Shown: positions 45,901-53,079 of the stretch, piece by piece
Numbering within the stretch: position 1 is the stretch's first letter
Layout: the number at the start of each line of letters is the position of its first letter
NCBI RefSeq assembly: GCF_000003815.2
Contig: NC_049985.1
Coordinates: 356,327-420,326 of the forward strand
Source of the DNA: Branchiostoma floridae
Lineage: Eukaryota; Chordata; Leptocardii; Amphioxiformes; Branchiostomatidae
Reading direction: 5' to 3'
Length of the DNA: 64,000 nucleotides
Translations under genes and position numbers: made by a program
The notes under the pieces: generated by a model
Told to the model about the DNA's origin: nothing
The model's database searches: none
Seen by the model: only the letters and a program-made list of their open reading frames with translations

Positions 45901-47812
45901 TCACGCCCAGTACGTGATACAGCAAATGGCATTGAATCGGCCCTAATTAGTATGCATGTATGTAAATTGACCCAATTAATCTGCTTGTCACAGGTGTGTA
46001 AAATCACACGATCTACTTCAAATCAAAGTCCTCAATGTGACAACCGCAATTCTAATGTCACCACATCCGCATGTCCGGTGCTACCTCCGAAGCGCTAATT
46101 AATATGCACGTATGTAAATGAGGCAATCAGCGAACGCTACTCATTACCAATAAAACATTTACCGACGCGCCCTAAATACTCGACGGCGCTTCAGGTATGT
46201 TTCCCTCTGCCAAAACTCCTGCAAACATGCACACTCGAACAGCGAACTTGCGCCCTCATTTAATATCCACAGTGCTTCCGTCTCATTTGCATTTTTCACA
46301 AAACAGATTTCCCCAGAATAGGCGAATGCCGTGGAAACCACCCAAAACGTCGCCGCACTTGCCCGCGAGGTTTCCCCACGAGCGCCGCACGTGCGGCCCC
46401 GGGCCTCCCTCCCCCTCCCTCCCGCCGCTGCCCCGGTTCGCACCCGCTCACGGCCTGATCACTTTCATCAACCTGCCATTAATCGCCTCATTATGCATTC
46501 AACCCCCCAAGACGCCCGAGAAAAATAAAAGAAACCACAAAATATAATATTTTCTGCTCGGTTTAAAGACTTGAAGTTGATCAGACCGCGTTCGCGGGGA
46601 ATTTTACCACGCGATCCGCTCACAAAGGCGACGTGCGCCGAGAAGCATTCCACGCTTCCATGCCCTGATGCAAAGGTTATTTTCATGACCCCAAACAAGA
46701 GCAAAATCTGTCAAACCATCCAAAAATCCTGCCAGCAAAATTCTTCCCAAAACATTCTGGAAAAAAAACCTACACTATAACACTTTCCCCTTTTCCCTAC
46801 AACACGAGTAGTGCAAAAGTGTCCGATGTTTGTAACAACTTCAGTCTCCCTTCACGGCGACAAGAACGCCGAGCACATATTTTGCCTGAAAGTCCAACAT
46901 GGCTGCCGAACTGTTTCCCCCACCCTTCGTCAAGAAAAGCTGGACAGATTTTGTAAATGACAGACTTGTAGGCTGCCAGTGGTGTGGGTTTGAAGCCTGG
47001 CAGGCGTTTTTACAGTTCCAGATTCTCGGACTGCAAAATCAGGCAGCGAGCTTCGTAGCAAGTCGCTACAACACAAACGGGACGAAACGTACTCGGGTCA
47101 ACATGATGGCGCTGGGAAAGGAAGGCAGTTCGCCTTCTCCCCTGCTCTGTGGCGTGTTTTTCGATCGGGTTTGGGCTGTGTAATTTGTCACGTCGGGAAC
47201 AGACATGTCGGCCTTTGTCTGGACCAGGATTTCGGCCGTTTTTACCCTCTCGATTCCCGGCAAAACGCCGTCAAACCCGCACCATGCGCGAACCATCCCC
47301 ACCGCAAAAATGTCCAGGGAAACATGTAGGATTTGAGTCGCTCATTTTCAAGCTTCTCGTCGCCCCAAAACGAACGACATGAACACAAGAAGGAAGGGAA
47401 GACTGTTGTTGGGTGATAAATAACCCCAGCATTTTCAGCTCGTTAAAAATTCGAGCTCAAAAGTCGAACATTTCCAGGTTGTTTTGTAAGGTACACAGGC
47501 CCCTCCTGTTCCGGGCTACCCCCCGTACTACGCCCGAGTTCTCGCCCTAGCAAACCCCGACAGCTGTCAGGTTTTCAGCCAAGGGAGAGGAGACAGTAAT
47601 GGCGAAGAATAAAATAGAAAAAGGCTCACCATGGCATTTTTAACGAGGTCGACATAGGAGATCTCGGGACAGGTTTTATCCGTGCTCGGTGTGAGGTTGA
47701 GGGCGAACCGAAGGGTCGGAGCACGAGGAGGCGTCGATTTCTCCTTCTTCTCCTTGTTCAACGGCTTCATTCCCTTCAGAGGAATCGGCACAATCCGCTT
47801 GGCTTCCGCCAT
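16894..47812 (-). CDS. UBN1: Ubinuclein (HIRA histone-chaperone complex subunit)
   Basis: Visible exons, high to low: 47812-47630, 40980-40846, 39971-39918, 38778-38635, 38110-38051, 36924-36800, 35902-35709, 35041-34881, 33234-33169, 31856-31789, 30483-30397, 29969-29851, 28684-28520, 26980-26843, 26019-26003, 25876-25836, 24170-23608, 23114-21679, 20402-20304, 17201-16894. That is about 1,387 codons with consistent phases. Order: HIRA-binding N-terminus ([14 protein letters not shown]), HUN domain ([20 protein letters not shown]), ubinuclein middle domain ([18 protein letters not shown]), then a long repeat-rich tail. Ubinuclein carries H3.3-H4 with HIRA and CABIN1 for replication-independent nucleosome assembly in the nucleus. 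Vertebrates have UBN1 and UBN2; this looks like the single pre-duplication gene, so the symbol is provisional. Two conserved segments are missing beside the N runs. The last exon is less certain. Intron 1 is 6.6 kb. Confidence 0.93.
17328..17480 (+). mobile_element. Truncated MITE, CAGGGCTCGAAAT family
   Basis: Begins CAGGGCTCAAAATACTTTTT and follows the copies at 36.4 and 43.8 kb (paired acctgcacc stretches) for about 150 bases. The other end is missing. It lies in the last intron of ubinuclein. Confidence 0.75.
19110..19530. repeat. Four-copy minisatellite
   Basis: About four imperfect units of 85-110 bp (aacattttcatcactc..gatc..aaaattt.tatgt.cc..gtcagcagtcaac..cacaaggcta). Lies in the last ubinuclein intron. 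Confidence 0.7.
19575..19622. repeat. AAGC/AGGC microsatellite
   Basis: A run of aagc then aggc tetranucleotides with minor interruptions. Confidence 0.85.
19886..20232. mobile_element. MITE with CAGTCAAACCTG ends and TA duplication
   Basis: Starts CAGTCAAACCTGCC and ends in the inverse, CAGGTTTGACTG, with TA directly outside both ends (19884-19885 and 20233-20234). The TA duplication points to the Tc1/mariner group. Length 347 bp, no coding capacity. A second copy lies at 56519-57003. Confidence 0.85.
20689..21121. mobile_element. MITE with TAGCCTGGGTA ends
   Basis: TAGCCTGGGTAGCATCCGG at the left is answered by CCGGATGGTACCCAGGCTA at the right, an imperfect 19-bp inverted repeat. Length 433 bp. 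Shares its ends with the shorter elements at 32075, 52914 and 54342. No clear target duplication. Confidence 0.75.
21679..23114 (-). CDS. UBN1: Ubinuclein exon 18, repeat-rich tail
   Basis: A 1,436-bp exon opening with [20 protein letters not shown], the best conserved part. It then holds three repeat blocks: about seven units like [15 protein letters not shown], about sixteen 8-residue units like SSLTHGNQ, and four 14-residue units [14 protein letters not shown]. All are low complexity and probably disordered. Acceptor ctacag/G at 23115 and donor CAG/gtatgg at 21678 fit the neighbouring phases. The YTPTSPL part resembles the RNA polymerase II tail heptad. Confidence 0.9.
22170..22550 (-). 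repeat. UBN1: 24-bp coding minisatellite (SSLTHGNQ)
   Basis: About sixteen near-perfect copies of a 24-bp unit inside ubinuclein exon 18. The period keeps the frame, so length variation between alleles would be tolerated. The opposite strand also has an open frame (WLPWVRLD repeats), which is only a shadow. Confidence 0.9.
23397..23577. mobile_element. MITE with CTGTAAATG ends
   Basis: Begins CTGTAAATGTGG and ends GCGTTTACGG followed by TA. It shares its body (cgcggtggttttaagttcgcag, atgcactgtagtctcttac) with copies at 41087 and 63449. Ends partly eroded here. Confidence 0.7.
24171..24700. repeat. Minisatellite carrying copies of the exon 17 acceptor
   Basis: Seven copies of a unit of about 70-76 bp lie in the intron just ahead of ubinuclein exon 17. 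The minus strand of each unit contains ccttacag/CAGGAGCGCA or a variant, that is the acceptor plus the first ten coding bases of the real exon at 24170. It then continues with conserved ctaggtggcgcttacg. Confidence 0.9.
26488..26736. mobile_element. hAT-type MITE, 8-bp target duplication
   Basis: Ends CAGGGTTGTAGCCAGC and GCTGGCTACAACCCTG are exact inverses. ATACAGAT flanks both sides (26480-26487 and 26737-26744), a perfect 8-bp duplication, the hAT hallmark. Length 249 bp, no coding capacity. Confidence 0.95.
26843..30483 (-). CDS. UBN1: Ubinuclein exons 11-14, middle (AB) domain
   Basis: Exon 11 (30483-30397) gives [20 protein letters not shown]. Exon 12 (29969-29851) gives [20 protein letters not shown]. 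Exon 13 (28684-28520) ends [11 protein letters not shown]. Exon 14 (26980-26843) gives [17 protein letters not shown] and WPKGWMQAR. This is the conserved helical middle region of ubinucleins, reported to help bind H3-H4 and dimerise. Splice phases run 0, 2, 2, 2 and agree at each join. Every one of the four exons has a tandem repeat that copies one of its edges. Confidence 0.92.
26977..27560. repeat. Scattered copies of the exon 14 acceptor edge
   Basis: The start of ubinuclein exon 14 with its acceptor (minus strand gatc.cag/GAAACTTCTGTACGAGGT) recurs at about 27264-27317 and 27363-27403, and in short form at 27532-27555, all in the intron upstream of the exon. Between them lie runs built from ctcctaggagaa and gatcg palindromes (27050-27190). 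Confidence 0.8.
28250..28471 (-). mobile_element. tRNA-derived SINE
   Basis: Read on the minus strand from 28471, the 5' part has a polymerase III A box (TGGCACAGTGG) and a perfect B box (GGTTCGAATCC), about 33 bases apart as in a tRNA. It then runs into a core (CCCTTGGGAAAGGC...AGGTGTAAATGAGTA) that recurs in the copy at 59.9 kb. The 3' end is uncertain. The tRNA part is too diverged to fold as a working tRNA. Confidence 0.82.
28685..29335. repeat. Minisatellite carrying copies of the exon 13 acceptor and start
   Basis: Four further copies, period about 148 bp, of the first 55-60 coding bases of ubinuclein exon 13 with its acceptor (minus strand tgtctctag/GATACAGGAGAGTCAACAG), at about 28775-28830, 28920-28985, 29070-29135 and 29230-29300. 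Each is followed by a (caaa)n tract. Some copies lack six bases (GCAG GT region) that the real exon has, and one retains them. Confidence 0.92.
29715..29870. repeat. Copies of the exon 12 donor edge
   Basis: Three degraded copies, period about 46 bp, of the end of ubinuclein exon 12 and its donor (minus strand CAAGATAGAACA/gtatgtctct) follow the real donor at 29850 into the intron. Confidence 0.85.
30484..31140. repeat. (AC)n array with copies of the exon 11 acceptor edge
   Basis: Long AC-rich microsatellite tracts alternate with about five copies of the ubinuclein exon 11 acceptor edge (plus strand cactccctgtcaatacaaca), at about 30477, 30608, 30683, 30870 and 31110. The last two also keep some coding bases of the exon. 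Frames through the AC tracts (poly HTHT or VCVC) are not genes. Confidence 0.88.
31260..31594. other. Assembly gap (335 N)
   Basis: Unknown bases. Ubinuclein exon 10 ends in phase 2 and exon 11 begins in phase 0, so at least one exon linking NSMLL to GVFAHL must lie between 30484 and 31788. I see none outside the gap. Confidence 0.95.
32075..32173. mobile_element. Short MITE with TTAGCCTGGTATCC ends
   Basis: TTAGCCTGGTATCC at the left and GGATACCAGGCTAA at the right are exact inverses. Flanks ACTTGTG and ACCTGTG suggest a 7-bp duplication with one change. Length 99 bp. Confidence 0.82.
33289..33632. mobile_element. hAT-type MITE, CAGGGCTCTAGCCAGC ends
   Basis: Inverted ends CAGGGCTCTAGCCAGC and GCTGGCTAGAGCCC. 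Flanking 8-mers GGGAGAAC and GGTAGAAC differ at one base. A copy in the opposite orientation lies at 54539-54881. It is inserted 54 bases upstream of ubinuclein exon 9. Confidence 0.9.
34570..34830. repeat. Degenerate CTAGCAAC minisatellite
   Basis: Many loose repeats of ctagcaacacctag in the intron next to the donor of ubinuclein exon 8. No clean period. Confidence 0.65.
35285..35455 (+). mobile_element. tRNA-derived SINE, second type
   Basis: Plus strand, A box in TGGCGGAGTGGGTAG and B box in GAGTTCGATCCCC, then an unrelated tail. It differs from the SINE at 28.3 kb in the tRNA part and body. Confidence 0.8.
35565..35700. repeat. Second copy of the exon 7 end and donor
   Basis: The last about 95 coding bases of ubinuclein exon 7 and its donor (CTAG/gtaggg at 35708) recur at 35571-35665 with donor ATTAG/gtaggg. 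A (caaa)n tract separates the two copies. Confidence 0.9.
36414..36747. mobile_element. MITE, CAGGGCTCGAAAT family, copy A
   Basis: Ends CAGGGCTTGAAATAC and its inverse (GCATTTCGAGCCCTG). AGATG flanks both sides, a 5-bp duplication. The body has repeated acctgcacc/ggtgcaggt motifs. 334 bp. Confidence 0.93.
36978..37219. mobile_element. MITE, CAGGGCTCGAAAT family, copy B
   Basis: Ends CAGGGCTCGAAATTC and GTATTTCGAGCCCTG. GCATA flanks both sides if an extra CAG at the left end is counted as element. Body of the gggtgcacc subtype. About 242 bp. Confidence 0.88.
38635..38778 (-). CDS. UBN1: Ubinuclein exon 4, HUN domain end
   Basis: Encodes [20 protein letters not shown] followed by [15 protein letters not shown] and a basic tail. 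This is the most recognisable signature of the HUN (HPC2/ubinuclein) domain that contacts H3.3-H4. Acceptor tttccag/TATGAT, donor CCAAAG/gtgagc, both phase 0. The preceding segment of the domain (in vertebrates a DLxDMGxGYDExDxFIDNSEA type stretch) is not seen and should lie in or near the gap at 39039. Confidence 0.95.
39039..39138. other. Assembly gap (100 N)
   Basis: Exactly 100 N, the usual placeholder for unknown length. It lies between ubinuclein exons 39971-39918 and 38778-38635, where the rest of the HUN domain exon is expected. Confidence 0.95.
41087..41227. mobile_element. MITE with CTGTAAATGCA-type ends
   Basis: CTGTGAATGCATTTCAG at the left, CTGTATTTACAG at the right, TA outside both ends. 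Body ggcggtggttttaag...ccgcaaaaaccgcgaacatt shared with 63449 and 23397. 141 bp. Confidence 0.85.
41932..42257. mobile_element. MITE, CAGGGCTCGAAAT family, copy C
   Basis: Ends CAGGGCTTGAAATAC and ATTTCAAGCCCTG. GTCAT flanks both sides, a 5-bp duplication. Body of the gggtgcacc subtype. 326 bp. Confidence 0.93.
42410..42932. mobile_element. Degraded hAT-like element with GC-rich hairpin
   Basis: The right end CTGGCTAGAACCCTG matches the ends of the hAT-type MITEs in this window, and the body (gggaaaatttttaaatgtagaccc) resembles the copy at 26488. The left end is not recognisable. A very GC-rich palindrome at 42490-42519 lies inside. Confidence 0.55.
43795..44121. mobile_element. MITE, CAGGGCTCGAAAT family, copy D
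   Basis: Ends CAGGGCTCGAAATAC and GTATTTCGAGCCCTG are exact inverses over 15 bp. CTATT flanks both sides. It is the same subtype as copy A in the opposite orientation. 327 bp. Confidence 0.95.
45141..45463. mobile_element. MITE, CAGGGCTCGAAAT family, copy E
   Basis: Ends CAGGGCTCGAAATAC and ATTTCGAGCCCTG. GTCAG flanks both sides, a 5-bp duplication. Body of the gggtgcacc subtype. 323 bp. Confidence 0.94.
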
Positions 47813-47999
47813 GGTTCATCCGAGGGTCGAACGCAGCTCCGAAACACAGCAGAAATACAGATTTGTGAAGAAGTCAACAACTTGAACTTCCAAGTTTAGC
47901 CGCCATTGCCGCCATTTTGCTTTCTGTCACTCGAAGCTCAGTCCGCATGCGCAGAACGGGATTGTGGGATAGCTGTAGGGGCGTGGCCTGAAGTGTCGT

Positions 48000-48960
48000 C
48001 TGCTAGAGTCGGTCACATGTTGTAAACAATCAACCAGGAAATACTTTCATAGAAAGTTATCGCTCTCTTTTCTATCTCTGTTGGTCACACAAAGCAATAA
48101 CGCTATAAAACTGATACACAAACGGTCACTTCTCGACGTTCTTATAAACAATCAACTAAAAAATACTTCAACAAAGATCTCTCTCTCTCCCTTTCTTCTA
48201 ATAGTTCTATCTCAGTTGGTATCAAAAACTACACAAATGGTCATACTAGTATCTTGTAAACAATCAACTGGAAAATTTACTTTTATAAAGTTCTCCGTCT
48301 ACTAGTATCTCTTTTCTCCTTGCTGTTCAATTAGAGTAATCTAAAAAAAATTACCACTATTTGTAATTTAAAAAATAGGAAATACTTTCATAAAGTTCCC
48401 TCTCTCTCTCCCTCTCTCTCTCTTCTCTGTTGTTCACCAAAACTACGAAAACGGCAACATGTTATAAACAATTACAAATAGAAGATACTTTCTCTCAGCA
48501 ATCCAAACCCACACGAACGGAGACAAGTTGTTAACAATCAATTAAGAAGTTACATTCACTCAGGAATATAAAGATACACAAACGGTAACATGCTGTAAAC
48601 AATCACAAACTAGTAGGAATACATTGCACTTGCACTCAGCAATCCAAAACTACACAAATGGTCACATATGCATGTTGTAAAATATCAATAGAGAGATACG
48701 AAATCATGATCAAACTAGGCAAAAAGCCAAATGTTGTTTTCAAAAATCAACTTTGTTATACTTTTACCCAAGATTAGTAAAATGTGAAACTACACGAACG
48801 TTGACATGTTGTAAACAATCAACTGCGGAATACTTTCACGGCGAAATGTAAAACTAACGTTACAAAAACCGCGACAGTGCTGTAAATAATCAACTAAGAA
48901 ATGCTTTCCTGTTGTTCACTCAGCAATCTAAAACTACACCAAAGAAGACAAGTATATTGT
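48000..48960. repeat. Degenerate minisatellite upstream of ubinuclein
   Basis: About nine loose units of 90-120 bp built on acatgttgtaaacaatcaact and aaatactttcataaag, with ctctctc runs. It begins about 190 bases upstream of the ubinuclein start codon, so it could overlap the promoter region. Confidence 0.75.
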
Positions 48961-49640
48961 CGATACAATAAAGTCGGGGTGAGTGGTTTTTATAATGCAA
49001 CTTCAGTTTCAATTATGAATGAAGAAAGTTCTAGTCGGATTCTGATTGATATTTAAATAAGATGCTGTTTTTAATGATGGTTTTCTACATGAAATATCAT
49101 TACTTTATGATTGTGACTTTTTTTGCGAATTCATTGTTCTAGCAATAACAATAGCATACATGTAGTTCAAGCTAAACGAAGTTCGTGAACGTCGATGGAG
49201 GCTATATTAGTATATAGAAGATCGCGTAAGAGTTGCTTTGGTCATGGCGGGATTTTCATTTCCGTTTTGAATAACTGGAGAATCTGTCCTATTGATCATG
49301 GGGAATATGACTAAGCAGTGTTTTTTTTTTTTTATTATCTTTGATAAGCTCAGACTGTTATGATTTGTAACTGTTACATAACATTACACTGTTACATAAC
49401 ATTACATTACATGTTGAAGCTAAGTAGGAAGGTGTATGTCGCATTCGATCCTATTAAAGCCACCACCACCACATACCGATCCCACTACCCGATGATTTCA
49501 ATTTTGTTCTGAAGAAGCCAAGAAAATGTTCCGATTCTGAGCTTGTTTTCTGCACACTTAAAGAAACCGCAGAAAGAGAGGAGGTCATGGTTATGGACGC
49601 TTTCATCTACATCTCTAGTATTCTCTACCAACATAGTCCC
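48961..49640. other. Intergenic, nothing recognised
   Basis: Spacer between the minisatellite and the CA microsatellite. A few short repeats (gttacataacattacact), no gene seen. Confidence 0.5.
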
Positions 49641-49654
49641 TTGACACCCAAACA

Positions 49655-49691
49655 GACACACAGACACACACACACGCAGACACACACACAG

Positions 49692-49722
<31 letters not shown>

Positions 49723-49738
49723 TACACACACACACACA

Positions 49739-49779
<41 letters not shown>

Positions 49780-49812
49780 ACACACACGCAGACACACACA
49801 CAGACACACAGA

Positions 49813-49845
<33 letters not shown>

Positions 49846-49925
49846 ACACATACTCTCTTTCTCTTCCTCTCTCCCCCCTCACTCTCTCTCTCCCTCTTTC
49901 TGTCTCAGTTTTTCTCTCTCTGTAG
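49655..49925. repeat. (CA)n microsatellite then CT-rich tract
   Basis: About 190 bases of cacacagacacaca type followed by about 70 bases of ctctctcc. Frames through it are artefacts. Confidence 0.95.
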
Positions 49926-50831
49926 CCTTTCGAGCCGTTACTTTTATCCACAGTGAAGTATTGAATCAAATTTATACATTTGCATCATTTGAGTTCGTGG
50001 ATCATAGAATAACCCGCATAGACAAGTGGTAGGTGGCTGTCATTGATTGAGTAAAGTTTCGGATAGATGGTTTCGCTCGTTTGTTTCATTATTTCTTGTT
50101 ATCTTTCCGGGGAATACAAAGGGAGGGAGGGTGATATTTGGCCAAGAATACAAAAGGGAGGGAGGGCGATATTTTGACAAGTTTAACAAAATTTTGGTGA
50201 GGCGGGCCGAGGGCTAGCAAAGGTGTCACCGTACCTGTTCCCTCGCCCCTTTCACTTGAAGTGTGGCATTCTGATATACAAACATCGATGATTTCCGTTT
50301 TGAAACCATCCAGAGAAGAAGAGTTGCATTATCTGCTTACTTTAGTTTGACTAAATCCGGATTTATTTCTAACATTTCTCTGTTGACTTTGTCTACACAT
50401 TCGTCTTGAAGCACCAACAATTTTGAAGCAATTGAGGTCTTAAAATCCTCCTTGATTTAAATAATAACCTGATATTTCCCAAACGGTTGTTTGACACATG
50501 CGTCGTCTGCAACGATTGTACCCAGAAGCCTATTCGCGTGAATCTGGACTAAACTATTTTGAAAATGCACATGCCGTACGACAAATAATCAAATAGTCAT
50601 TTTAGCTGCATAAGAATTAAAAAAAAACATAATCAAATTAAACATTTGGATAATTTTTCTGATAACTGGCGTGTTTTTGTTTAGTTTTGTTGTTTTCTTG
50701 ATGTACAGAACATTTTAGATCCTCCATGAAAAGTGGTCTCTTCCATTGTCCTCACTGACCTCTTGTCCATCTTGGAAGGTATCGCTGGCTCCAAGTTGAC
50801 GTCGCTGGAAGACGGGATCTCTCCCTCAAAC
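49926..50831. other. 5' flank of TIMM8, no gene seen
   Basis: Contains a duplicated stretch (caaagggagggagggtgatattt and a near copy, 50117-50180) with G-run clusters. The frame is open upstream of the TIMM8 Met from 50733, but that part has no family similarity, so I treat it as 5' UTR. Confidence 0.5.
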
Positions 50832-51110
50832 ATGTCTAATTTTGGCGGCAACGACGAGAAAGTAGACCCAGTCCTGCGGCAGATGATTCAAGAGGAACAG
50901 GTAAAGGCGCAGTTCCAGGCTCAGGTCCACAACTTTACCGACAAGTGCTGGGACACGTGCGTGGCGGACTCTCGCCTGGGGAACAAGCTGGACTACAGGA
51001 CAGAGGCGTGCCTGCAGAATTGTGTGGAGAGGTTCCTGGACACAACAATCTCTGTAACCAACAGGTTCACTCAGCTGCTGCAGAGGGGCGCTACAGGCGG
51101 CATGCACTGA
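50832..51110 (+). CDS. TIMM8: TIMM8, small Tim chaperone
   Basis: 92 residues in one exon. Twin CX3C motifs: C39-x3-C43 and C60-x3-C64, 16 residues apart, as in small Tim proteins of the mitochondrial intermembrane space. CWDTC, the LDYRTEACLQNCVERFLDTT stretch and the spacing match TIMM8 rather than TIMM9, 10 or 13. TIMM8 pairs with TIMM13 in a hexamer that escorts hydrophobic precursors, such as TIM23, across the intermembrane space. Import of the protein itself uses MIA40, so no cleaved presequence is expected and none is seen. I chose Met 50832 because family similarity begins soon after it. MTG1 follows 750 bases downstream on the same strand. Confidence 0.94.
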   Translation: MSNFGGNDEKVDPVLRQMIQEEQVKAQFQAQVHNFTDKCWDTCVADSRLGNKLDYRTEACLQNCVERFLDTTISVTNRFTQLLQRGATGGMH

Positions 51111-51577
51111 GGAAGGGAAGGAGATACAGACACAGATACAGAAGACCGCCCCCTCCCCAACTCTACATACTCAGCATCATATTCCCTTGCCTTGTGTATA
51201 ACAACTTTGTTTACTGAAAAAGTACCACATACCGGGGATACTGCTCAGTAGAACAAAACATGTTTTTCTTCTTCTGCAGTGTACGTTTTTGACATGATTT
51301 TGTTTGAGGACAGCATACACTGAGCTGAGAGACAGAGAGATCGCCCCCCTCCCCACCTCTCTCTCTATCATATATATTAAGCGTTATAAATCCATTGTGA
51401 CTCGTTGAATAACTTCGTATACGTAGGGAAGATCCTCGTACTGTTCGGGTTCGTACAGATAGTGAGGAGTGACGGGGATGGGCTGAGAAAACAGAAAGGT
51501 GGCCCCCCCTCCCCACCTTTGAGTACTGAACAATATAACTCTTGCAACTCTTTGGATAACCTGGTAAACCAAGGTAG
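51111..51577. repeat. TIMM8-MTG1 spacer with loose repeats
   Basis: Three loose copies of a unit with agatcgcccccctccccacct at about 51145, 51340 and 51505. No gene seen. On the minus strand an open frame through it is a repeat artefact. Confidence 0.6.
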
Positions 51578-51861
51578 AACTCTATATACTGTTTAGTAAT
51601 AGTAGAAAGATTTTGTTTCGTTTTTGCACCATTTGAACAATTGGTTAAACTGAAAAAGCTAAGCAAGATGGCGAGTTCCAGGGCTGCGAACAAGTTTCGC
51701 ACAGCGTTCAAGTAAACTGCTCAGTCTTTGGATCCACCTGGTACACCATATACTGGTCCATGTACTGTTCAGTACTAATAGAAAGATTCTGTTTCATTTT
51801 TGTACAGTGTTGAGGCTCTGAACATTTGGTCGAGGAACTGTGAAAAAGATTTTAAAACAAG
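51578..51861 (+). repeat. Duplicated 5' end of MTG1
   Basis: A stretch of about 140 bp (51578-51715) with agaaagattttgtttcgttttt, aagatggcgagttccagggc and so on is repeated at 51774-51905. The upstream copy carries its own ATG (51668) and the same first 14 codons as MTG1, then diverges to a TAA at 51713-51715. It would act as a short upstream open frame if transcription begins before it. Confidence 0.92.
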
Positions 51862-52812
51862 ATGGCGAGTTCCAGGGCTGCGAACAAGTTTCGCACAGCG
51901 TTTAACTACAAAGGGTACGAGGTAGCGCGATGGTTCCCCGGTCACATGGCCAAAGGCTTGGGCAAGATGCGGAGGCAGCTGAAGGGCGTTGACTGCGTCA
52001 TCGAAGTTCACGACGCCAGAATTCCGATCTCCGGTCGGACGCCTCGCTTCCAGGAAACGCTGTCCATACGACCTCACCTGCTGATGCTGAACAAGATTGA
52101 CCTCGCCGACCTTTCCAGGAAAAGGGAAATCGAGGAGAAGCTACGACAGCAGAATGTCGAACACCTGACCTTCGCGAGCTGCACCACCTTCAAGGACAAA
52201 GATGTGAAGCAGATCATGCCCAAGGTCATGGACATCTTGGCCTCTTCTCCGGAATTCTACAAGGGAGAGGACGATGACATCACTCTGATGGTGATCGGGA
52301 TCCCGAACGTTGGGAAATCATCGCTCATCAACGCCTTCCGGAGAATGTACCTGAAGAAGGGGAGAGCCACACCTGTGGGGAAGGACCCGGGGATCACGCG
52401 AAGCGTCCTTACAAAAATCCGCGTCTCGGACAGGCCGTCCGTCTTTCTACTCGACACTCCAGGCGTGCTCTCTCCGAACATTCCCGACGTAGAGACGGGC
52501 TTCAAGCTGGCGCTCGTCGGTGCCATCAAGGATCACCTGGTCGGGGAAGACTTCTTGGCGGACTACTTGCTCTTCCGGCTGAACCGCCAGGAGAACTTTC
52601 GCTACGTGGAGCACTACAAGATGCAGGAGCCGTGCGACCACGTCTTGAAGATGCTGGGACACATCGCCGTGCAGATGGGGAAGTCTCGCAAGATCAAGAT
52701 GGACTCTGGCACGGGCTCCATGATCATTCACCAGCCCAACTTCCAGGCCGCAGCACTGCAGTTCCTTAGGGACTTCCGGCAGGGGGCGCTAGGGCCTGCC
52801 ATGCTGGACTAA
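51862..52812 (+). CDS. MTG1: MTG1, mitochondrial ribosome-associated GTPase 1
   Basis: 316 residues in one uninterrupted exon. GTPase motifs come in the circularly permuted order of the YlqF/RbgA family: G4 NKID at 77-80, G5-like SC at about 106-107, G1 GIPNVGKSS at 146-154, G2 threonine T179 in DPGITRS, G3 DTPG at 198-201. The N-terminal RWFPGHMAKGLGKMRRQLK is a family signature. MTG1 acts at the inner mitochondrial membrane in late assembly of the large mitoribosomal subunit. Human MTG1 has several introns and a similar length (about 334 residues), so the lack of introns is unusual here. The CDS is intact and GC-rich compared with its surroundings. Both its start and its stop regions are tandemly duplicated in the flanks. 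Confidence 0.97.
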   Translation: MASSRAANKFRTAFNYKGYEVARWFPGHMAKGLGKMRRQLKGVDCVIEVHDARIPISGRTPRFQETLSIRPHLLMLNKIDLADLSRKREIEEKLRQQNVEHLTFASCTTFKDKDVKQIMPKVMDILASSPEFYKGEDDDITLMVIGIPNVGKSSLINAFRRMYLKKGRATPVGKDPGITRSVLTKIRVSDRPSVFLLDTPGVLSPNIPDVETGFKLALVGAIKDHLVGEDFLADYLLFRLNRQENFRYVEHYKMQEPCDHVLKMLGHIAVQMGKSRKIKMDSGTGSMIIHQPNFQAAALQFLRDFRQGALGPAMLD

Positions 52813-52890
52813 ATAGACAGGGGGCGCTAGGGCCTGCAATGCTGGACTAAATAGACAGGGGGCGCTAAGGGGCGCTAGGGGCCTGCAAGG
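52770..52890 (+). repeat. Tandem copies of the MTG1 stop region
   Basis: The last coding bases and stop (cagggggcgctagggcctgc, atgctggactaaatagacag) recur at about 52817-52858 and in reduced form at 52857-52890. The period is about 41 bp. Confidence 0.92.
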
Positions 52891-52913
52891 TTTGATTGAA
52901 CTAGCAGTAGGAG

Positions 52914-53079
52914 TAGCCTGAGTACCATCCTCCATAGTGCCTGCTGGCTTAATCTTTTTGCTTGCTTAAACCACTAAATTCCAACCGTCGGGGATATACA
53001 TTTAGGTTCAGACTCTGTCTGTGGTTAGCAAGCAAAAGGATTGAGCCAGCGGTCACTACTGAGGAAGGTACTCAGGCTA
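52914..53079. mobile_element. MITE with TAGCCTGAGTACC ends
   Basis: TAGCCTGAGTACCATCCTC at the left and GGAAGGTACTCAGGCTA at the right. CAGTAGG lies close to or at both ends, suggesting a 7-bp duplication. 166 bp, same end type as 20689 and 54342. Confidence 0.82.

Noticed and set aside
46899-47183. 94-codon frame starting [13 protein letters not shown]
   Set aside because: No recognisable family, opposite strand inside ubinuclein intron 1, in a locally GC-rich stretch. A short real exon cannot be excluded.
49587-49969. Long open frames rich in HTHT or VCVC
   Set aside because: Produced by the CA microsatellite; the same applies at 30.4-31.1 and 62.0-62.2 kb.
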